Shown here: positions 60,448 through 64,000 of the stretch, in pieces
Numbering within the stretch: position 1 is the stretch's first letter
How the letters are laid out: every line of letters begins with the position of its first letter
NCBI RefSeq assembly: GCF_000233455.1
Contig: NZ_JH376434.1
Location: 38,787 to 102,786, forward strand
DNA length: 64,000 bases
Source of the DNA: [Clostridium] citroniae WAL-17108
GTDB taxonomy: Bacteria > Bacillota > Clostridia > Lachnospirales > Lachnospiraceae
Direction of reading: 5' to 3'
Made by a program: the position numbers and the translations under genes
The notes under the pieces: generated by a model
Databases searched by the model: none
Told to the model about the DNA's origin: nothing
The model's input: the letters and a program-made list of their open reading frames with translations, nothing else

Positions 60448-60831
60448 ATGAATAATCTGATTTTCAGCCTTTAATCTGTTATACCCGTATTCCTTGTAAT
60501 GATTGTGGGATATTGTTTGTCAAAATGCAAAATGATAGACCAGTCTTTTGTGGGCCAGATGGGATGGATTATGGCCGGCTCCTTGTATAAGGTGGTCATC
60601 ACACCGCTGGCATTTGTCATTCCCATGACGTGGCTGGGATTCAGTTCCGAGCAAATTGCAACTGCCTTTGTTTTATTTTCAGTTCCGTCTGCCATGAATG
60701 CATATATTGTGACGAAAAAGATGGGCGGGGATGGAGAACCGGGAGCCGCAGTTATTGTGGCTGCCATGTTTTTGCCTGTCCTCACCATGCCTGCCGGCAT
60801 ATGGCTCATCAGGTCAGCGGGCATTATATAG
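60448..60831 (+). pseudogene. Decayed AEC-family transporter gene
   Basis: Translation from ATG 60448 gives MNNLIFSL, a TAA stop at 60472, then SVIPVFLVMIVGYCLSKCKMIDQSFVGQ. It resumes directly at the C-terminal region MGWIMAGSLYKVVITPLAF...KKMGGDGEPGAAVI. Aligned to the intact copy at 48522, the eighth-codon region carries a nonsense change (Asn there, TAA here), and about 185 residues of the middle are missing in frame. No function is expected. The downstream genes are intact. Confidence 0.88.
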
Positions 60832-60842
60832 GGAGGTCTGAT

Positions 60843-61457
60843 ATGAAACAGTTTTTTAATGTAGATAATATTATTTTCAGAGGAATCAGCAAATGGATGG
60901 ATTATATATTTGTAAGCTTCCTGTGGTTTGTGTTTTCCATACCCCTGATCACCATGGGAGCTGCCACGGCAGCTCTTTATCATACATCAGGGCAATGTCT
61001 TATATCTGACAGGGGGTATATCTTCCGGTCATTCTGGGGCAGTTTTAAGAACAGCTTCAGGCAGTCAACCATGTTGGCAGCAATCCTGGGGGTGTTATTC
61101 GGGGCGATCCATTTGGATATGAACCTGGTAAGGGGGCAGGCGGCTATGAAAATGCTCCAGACCCTATTTGTGGCTGCCAGGCTGCTCTTTCTAATGATAG
61201 GCGTTTATGTGTTTCCGTATATTTCTAAGTACAGGGTGGGAATGGTTCAGATCATAAAAGATTGCGTCTGTCTTTGCGTACTGAGTCTTCCATGGACTAT
61301 TCTTCTCACCCTTATACTGACAGCAGCCCTGTGTCTGATATCCATTATACCGGGAGCGATCCTCATTATGCCGTCCTGCGTGGGAGTGTTTTTTAACCTG
61401 ATCCTGGAGCGGATCTTCAGCAAGTACGGGGATAACGGGGGGAGGGAGGAAGATTGA
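60843..61457 (+). CDS. DUF624 (YesL-like) membrane protein
   Basis: The start at MKQFFNVDNIIFRG (60843) follows GGGAGG. The 204-residue protein has five or six helices (YIFVSFLWFVFSIPLITMGAATAALY; LPWTILLTLILTAALCLISIIPG). DUF624 proteins sit in carbohydrate loci of Firmicutes, often near pectin or arabinan genes. Their function is unknown. Its stop overlaps the start of activator 2 (TTGA). Confidence 0.88.
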   Translation: MKQFFNVDNIIFRGISKWMDYIFVSFLWFVFSIPLITMGAATAALYHTSGQCLISDRGYIFRSFWGSFKNSFRQSTMLAAILGVLFGAIHLDMNLVRGQAAMKMLQTLFVAARLLFLMIGVYVFPYISKYRVGMVQIIKDCVCLCVLSLPWTILLTLILTAALCLISIIPGAILIMPSCVGVFFNLILERIFSKYGDNGGREED

Positions 61458-63394
61458 GGAAAATTACATATTTTGTCCCTTATCCGGAGCTGATACCCGT
61501 GGTGAGGTGGCTTATGGACCAGCCGTGTTACCAGGGGATATTTGTCAATGCATCCATCCAATATTTTCCAATAATGTATGACGTGGAGGTGGAAGATGAC
61601 TGCGATCTGGTAATTGCCAGGGGCTATTCCATCCATGTGATACGGGAACGGTTCAGCGGGGCCATTGTGGAGATCCCCATAACGGGCAGCGATATTGTCA
61701 AGGCCATTGCCCAGTGCAGGAAGAATACAAATTGTCAGAAGATAGGGCTGATCGGGGATTATTCAAACATGAAGGATATCCAATCCATGAGCTCTCTTTT
61801 TAATATTAATTTTGTGGTCTACGTGATCGACAATCCGGACCAGATCGAGGACATGGTAAAACGTGCCATAGAAGAAGGCTGTGACGCTTTGATCAGCGGC
61901 AGCCATGCAAATAAGTGCGTGATTAAAAATGGGTTCAAGGTCTACTCCGGTATTATAGAAAACAGTGAGGAGGCCATTGCACGGGCGCTGAACTCAGCGG
62001 CCAGCCTTTTAAAGAATATGGAATATGAGGCCAGCCAGATGGAACTTTTAAGACTGTTGGCTGAAAATGTAACGGACGGTCTTATATTTGTGGATGATAG
62101 GGAGCGCATAAGGATAGCCAACGCCAATGTGGGAAGGATATTCCCAAACAGGCGCCCGGTGGCCGGAAAGGGATTCCAGGAGGAGTTTTCTTTTATGACC
62201 CGCAATTATCTGAAGGCATGCAGGGAAAAGCAGCATCTGGACAATGAGATCTACCGGACCAGGGATATGAACATTGCGGTGGATTTTACCCCGGTGATGA
62301 TCGAGGATAATTACAAAGGCATGATCATCACTATCCGCGACATTGGAAGGCTGCAGCAGAGGGAGGCGCAGATCCGCACAAAGCTGAATGAGATGGGCCT
62401 TTACGCAAAGTACCAGTTTTCTGATATCATCCATCAAAGTCCTGTGATGGAGCATGTGATCCAACGGGCAAGGAAATTTGCATCGGTCACCTCCAATGTG
62501 CTGGTATATGGTGAGACGGGAACAGGTAAGGAGCTGGTGGCACAGAGCATACACAATGCCAGCAAGCGGAAAAACGGCCCCTTTGTGGCCATTAACTGTG
62601 CGTCCTTTCCCGAGAACCTGCTGGAGAGCGAGCTGTTTGGCTATGAGGAGGGGGCGTTTACCGGCGCGGTCAAGGGCGGGAAGGCCGGACTGTTTGAACA
62701 GGCGCACAACGGCACCCTGTTTTTGGACGAGGTATCGGAGCTGCCTGTCAGTTTCCAGGGAAAACTTCTCCGGGTCCTGCAGGAGCGGGAAGTGCGGCGT
62801 GTGGGAGGAAAACGGGTGGTTAAGATTGATGTGAGGATCATTGCAGCCACCAATAAAAACCTGAAGCAGATGATCCAGGAGGGACTTTTCAGGGAGGATC
62901 TGCTGTACCGGCTGGATGTCCTGAACCTTTCCATACCGCCTCTCAGGAAACGGAGGGAGGATATCAGGCTTCTGGCTGAGTATTTTCTGCTAAAATACAA
63001 AGAGCAGTTTGAGACATGTGCGGACCATTTTACCGGACATGCGGTTGAACTTCTATGCGGTTATCCTTTTAGGGGAAATATACGGGAGCTGCGCAACATT
63101 GTGGAACGTCTCAGTGTTACTGTTCAGGACGCAACAGTCCATGCCTCGGATGTGGAGGAATCCCTGGGTCTGAATGACACGGATACGCAGCCGTATCCGA
63201 TCCAGCATCCAGGCCAGATGCCTCCCGTGTACCAAGATTCCCCGGCGGATCCGATATATGCCAAGGAAATCCGGAAAGAGGAGGTCGTAAGTCTTTTAAA
63301 GGAGTGCGGCTATAATAAGAGCGAGGTGGCCAGGCGGTTAGGCATCAACCGGACAACCCTGTGGAGAAAGATGGGGAAAATGGGTCTGTTATAA
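61454..63394 (+). CDS. PrpR-type sigma-54-dependent activator 2
   Basis: The start is TTG 61454, overlapping the DUF624 stop, after GGAGGGAGGA. The 646-residue protein parallels activator 1: PrpR_N (FVPYPELIPVVRWLM; ARGYSIHVI), PAS (LLAENVTDGLIFVDD), AAA+ with GETGTGKE near 354 and the standard GAFTGA loop near 400, LFLDEVSELP, and a Fis-type HTH (NKSEVARRLGINRTTLWRKMGK). It lies in a sigma-54 operon, so it may activate its own expression. Likely targets are the promoters at 60.06, 60.27 and 63.57 kb. Confidence 0.94.
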   Translation: MRKITYFVPYPELIPVVRWLMDQPCYQGIFVNASIQYFPIMYDVEVEDDCDLVIARGYSIHVIRERFSGAIVEIPITGSDIVKAIAQCRKNTNCQKIGLIGDYSNMKDIQSMSSLFNINFVVYVIDNPDQIEDMVKRAIEEGCDALISGSHANKCVIKNGFKVYSGIIENSEEAIARALNSAASLLKNMEYEASQMELLRLLAENVTDGLIFVDDRERIRIANANVGRIFPNRRPVAGKGFQEEFSFMTRNYLKACREKQHLDNEIYRTRDMNIAVDFTPVMIEDNYKGMIITIRDIGRLQQREAQIRTKLNEMGLYAKYQFSDIIHQSPVMEHVIQRARKFASVTSNVLVYGETGTGKELVAQSIHNASKRKNGPFVAINCASFPENLLESELFGYEEGAFTGAVKGGKAGLFEQAHNGTLFLDEVSELPVSFQGKLLRVLQEREVRRVGGKRVVKIDVRIIAATNKNLKQMIQEGLFREDLLYRLDVLNLSIPPLRKRREDIRLLAEYFLLKYKEQFETCADHFTGHAVELLCGYPFRGNIRELRNIVERLSVTVQDATVHASDVEESLGLNDTDTQPYPIQHPGQMPPVYQDSPADPIYAKEIRKEEVVSLLKECGYNKSEVARRLGINRTTLWRKMGKMGLL

Positions 63395-63460
63395 CCAATC
63401 TGTTCGTGTTCAAGAAGCAACGTTCAGGGCAACGGAAAAAGGCAACACATCCAGGAGATG

Positions 63461-63492
63461 GGAGAACGGTTCGTAACGTTCTCCTGTTTTTT
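63461..63492 (+). terminator. Intrinsic terminator after activator 2
   Basis: GGAGAACG pairs with CGTTCTCC around GTTCGTAA, and TGTTTTTT follows. The palindrome is also close to the enhancer distance (about 107 nt) from the sigma-54 promoter at 63565, so a second role is possible. Confidence 0.75.
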
Positions 63493-63564
63493 GGTTTTGG
63501 GAAAAGCATGGATAAACAAGGTTTTTGGGGTTCTTTGCCTCAACGGTAAGGTCATATCCGGGAG

Positions 63565-63581
63565 TTGGCACATTGTTTGCT
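63565..63581 (+). promoter_or_regulatory. Orphan sigma-54 promoter facing an IS110 element
   Basis: TTGGCACATTGTTTGCT matches the -24/-12 consensus with 10-nt GG-GC spacing. GCAACG (63417) and GGCAACGG (63427) lie about 145-160 nt upstream. The next feature downstream is an oppositely oriented transposase, so the original target gene is beyond the insertion or lost. The rest of 63594-63729 shows no gene. Confidence 0.85.
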
Positions 63582-63729
63582 TATTATTATGGCATCAAGA
63601 TAATAAGCCTGCAAATAAAAAGTCAAGCTAAATTTTAAAGAACATTGAAAAATTTATACAGGTTGAAAAGTGGGTATCAAAATAAGACCGCCAGGATATG
63701 CCGGTCTAAAAACAGGTTTTACGTGTTGG

Positions 63730-64000
63730 TTATTCCGATGCCGGAAGAGAAGCAAGATATTCTTTCACTCGCCCATAGTAAATACGTAAAAATTTATTGG
63801 CACCTGCGGTCATGTAAACATAGTAAGGTTTACCTTGTGCGCGCTTCTTGTCCATGAATAGATAAACGGGATCATCCGGTTTGGTTTTAATTAGAACATC
63901 CATGACCTGGTACAGTGTTTTGCGTAAAGCGGGTGAGCCATGCTTGGAAACATGCACACTCTTCTGAGAATAATCCCCGGAATCGTTCACACCGGGGTCT
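63730..64000 (-). CDS. IS110-family transposase, C-terminal part (runs off window)
   Basis: The frame is open at the right edge: DPGVNDSGDYSQK, then SKHGSPALRKTLYQVM, and a KKRAQGKPYYVYMTAGANKFLRIYYGRVKEYL ending. This matches the Transposase_20 domain with the catalytic Ser region of IS110 enzymes, which act with a bridge RNA. About 90 C-terminal residues are visible. The N-terminal DEDD domain would lie beyond 64000. Confidence 0.9.
   Translation of the reverse strand, partial: DPGVNDSGDYSQKSVHVSKHGSPALRKTLYQVMDVLIKTKPDDPVYLFMDKKRAQGKPYYVYMTAGANKFLRIYYGRVKEYLASLPASE
63730..64000 (-). mobile_element. IS110-family insertion sequence, partial
   Basis: Identified by its transposase. IS110 elements lack terminal inverted repeats, so the end cannot be placed from one side. 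It should lie somewhere between the sigma-54 promoter (63581) and the transposase stop (63730). Confidence 0.75.

Noticed and set aside
63461..63484. Palindrome as the enhancer of the orphan sigma-54 promoter
   Set aside because: The stem is followed by TGTTTTTT directly after a gene end, so a terminator is the simpler reading. Distance alone (about 107 nt) is not enough.
63645..63857. 70-codon plus-strand frame over the transposase end
   Set aside because: It is antisense to a clear IS110 transposase C-terminus and has no supporting signal.

Overview
The window looks like a chromosomal segment of an anaerobic Lachnospiraceae-type Firmicute, most like the Enterocloster/Lachnoclostridium group. 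This rests on the gdpP-rplI-dnaB housekeeping cluster, strong AGGAGG ribosome-binding sites, TTGACA/TATAAT promoters, monoderm-type Tad pilus genes without a secretin, and many carbohydrate-uptake genes. The assignment is inference from gene content. No tRNA, rRNA or CRISPR was seen.

Layout. 1-4.3 kb: cyclic-di-AMP phosphodiesterase (5' end outside the window), ribosomal protein L9, replicative helicase and a MerR-like regulator, closed by a long terminator hairpin. 4.4-9.4 kb: a secreted peptidoglycan hydrolase and a two-component system. 9.4-14.4 kb (minus strand): a small-molecule kinase-like protein, glycogen branching enzyme, a GH13 amylase-like enzyme, a DUF2508 protein and an ArsR-type regulator. 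14.4-25.7 kb: a complete Tad/Flp pilus locus behind a consensus promoter, with two prepilin peptidases, TadZ/CpaF/TadB/TadC-like proteins, a 59-residue Flp pilin, three pseudopilin-like proteins and an FHA protein. 25.8-35 kb: rhomboid protease, HIT protein, ECF-like sigma factor, murG, membrane and secreted proteins, mtnN and pgi. 35-37.7 kb: a MATE exporter with its MerR regulator. 37.7-49.5 kb: an AraC regulator, an LplD-like GH4 enzyme, an SDR, a coiled-coil membrane protein, and an ABC importer/beta-helix/AEC transporter operon headed by a small ribbon-helix-helix regulator.

49.5-64 kb is the most distinctive part. Five sequences with the sigma-54 -24/-12 architecture (GG-N10-GC) sit in front of catabolic units, and two paralogous PrpR-type sigma-54 activators are encoded among them. 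Activator 1 (51.7 kb) lies between a divergent four-carbon acid-sugar kinase/decarboxylase pair (OtnK/OtnC-like) and a KdgT-like permease, amidohydrolase and SAF-domain oxidoreductase operon. TTGCAAC-type repeats lie 100-160 nt from both promoters and inside the activator's own promoter. Activator 2 (61.4 kb) is the last gene of an operon whose first gene, an AEC transporter, is a pseudogene. That operon is divergent from a GH51 arabinofuranosidase, and a single CGTTGCAACG palindrome lies almost exactly midway between the two sigma-54 promoters. A fifth sigma-54 promoter follows activator 2 and points into an IS110-family element that runs off the window.

How the genes may work together (inference): the 49.5-57.4 kb block could import an acid-sugar derivative, hydrolyse it, oxidise it, phosphorylate it and decarboxylate it to a triose phosphate. 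The 38.7-49.5 kb and 57.5-63.4 kb blocks fit breakdown of plant pectic side chains (uronides, arabinosides).
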